Shown here piece after piece: positions 63,610-64,000 of a DNA stretch of 64,000 nucleotides. The stretch covers positions 2,497,776 through 2,561,775 of the forward strand of contig NZ_CP025746.1 of NCBI RefSeq assembly GCF_004015185.1. Direction: 5' to 3'. The first letter of the stretch is position 1; each line of letters begins with the position of its first letter. The translations under genes and the position numbers were made by a program. The notes beneath the pieces were generated by a model, which ran no database searches, was not told where the DNA came from, and saw only the letters and a list, made by a program, of their open reading frames with translations. This stretch comes from Clostridium manihotivorum (lineage in GTDB: Bacteria > Bacillota > Clostridia > Clostridiales > Clostridiaceae).

Positions 63610-64000
63610 CTAATTATTATGAATAGAAGATTTTTGAGGTTTAAACTGAGACTTTAATTTTAATGATAAAACATATAATGCATAACCCAATAATGAACCT
63701 AAGGTATTCATAAGAATATCATCAATTTGTGCATATCTGCCTGAGAATATCTGAAGAAACTCAATGCTTCCAGAGAAGAGTACTGCAATTATAAGATTAA
63801 ATAACCACTTGCTCTGCATCTTTTTAAATACTATTGGCGTAAAGAAACCAAAAGGAGCGAAGAGCAGTAGATTTAAAACCATGGCTGCTGACAATCCGTC
63901 CTCAAATGGCTTAATACTGTAATGAATATGACCATTTAATACTTCTGTAACTCTAAAATCCATTCCAATGATTCCAGTAATCCTAAGTATTGCATAGACA
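63610..64000 (-). CDS. VanZ-like membrane protein, 5' end beyond the window
   Basis: The frame is open from the window edge (VYAILRITGIIGMDFRVTEV) to the stop at 63610. The VanZ-like core reads LLLFAPFGFFTPIVF, then SGSIEFLQIFSGRYAQIDDI and MNTLGSLLGYALY, with three visible membrane spans and a basic tail. The ATG at 63963 is probably internal. VanZ-like proteins are linked to glycopeptide tolerance in some systems, but most family members have unknown roles. Confidence 0.8.
   Translation of the reverse strand, partial: VYAILRITGIIGMDFRVTEVLNGHIHYSIKPFEDGLSAAMVLNLLLFAPFGFFTPIVFKKMQSKWLFNLIIAVLFSGSIEFLQIFSGRYAQIDDILMNTLGSLLGYALYVLSLKLKSQFKPQKSSIHNN

Overview
The window is AT-rich DNA with closely packed genes, strong GGAGG-type ribosome binding sites, frequent TTG and GTG starts, and Firmicute-type control elements (a T-box leader before a prolyl-tRNA synthetase gene, a mannose-family PTS operon). 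Together these point to a Clostridium-like member of the Clostridia. The species cannot be read from the sequence. No rRNA, tRNA or CRISPR array was recognised.

Layout. (1) 1-3.5 kb: the tail of an unknown gene, a DUF998 membrane protein, a decayed Rpn-nuclease tail and a candidate HEPN-type protein. (2) 3.5-10.6 kb: an IS200/IS605-like element split by an IS630-like element, then a probable anti-phage locus. That locus is an MBL-fold hydrolase gene followed by a trypsin-NACHT NTPase gene, which a second IS630-like element interrupts between Walker A and Walker B. (3) 10.6-12.8 kb: promoter, proline T-box and proS. (4) 12.8-26.6 kb: an IS1182-like copy, an acyltransferase, two tandem lipase-like genes, an IS66 element flanked by 9-bp direct repeats, an Rpn nuclease, a ceramidase-like and an SGNH esterase gene, and an IS4-like remnant. 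(5) 26.6-31.3 kb: a PadR regulator, an ABC exporter with its TetR regulator and operator, and an HTH/DUF4180 pair behind phased repeats. (6) 31.4-59.4 kb: a long accessory stretch of mostly single genes with their own promoters (acetyltransferases, small kinases, adenosine deaminase-like, phosphorylase, VOC proteins, MerR, BtrH-like, hydrolases, a beta-lactamase-like protein, PfkB kinase). It also holds two more IS1182-like copies, another IS630 copy, a further DDE element and many gene fragments. (7) 59.4-64 kb: a mannose-class PTS operon (EIIAB, EIIC, EIID), a ManO/DUF956 gene, and a VanZ-like gene that runs off the edge.

Two dispersed palindromic repeat families run through the window. Family 1 (GGGACAGGGGGACGGAGC then TT-T/A-TGTCCC) usually sits at or just after the 3' ends of genes, in several cases forming the last codons. 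All three IS1182-like copies are inserted at the same position in it, with the 9-bp target duplication GGACGGAGC. Family 2 has the core TACGGTGAACCGTA, with outer arms of the type CCTCATTTACTTATG, and flanks the Rpn gene and the acyltransferase gene.

Most transposase genes carry single-base indels, often in homopolymers, whereas ordinary metabolic genes are open. The accessory stretch also contains three REP-plus-adenosine-deaminase modules, of which only one is intact. This suggests repeated duplication and deletion between repeats. The best candidate for an uncommon biological system is the MBL/trypsin-NACHT locus with its HEPN-like neighbour.
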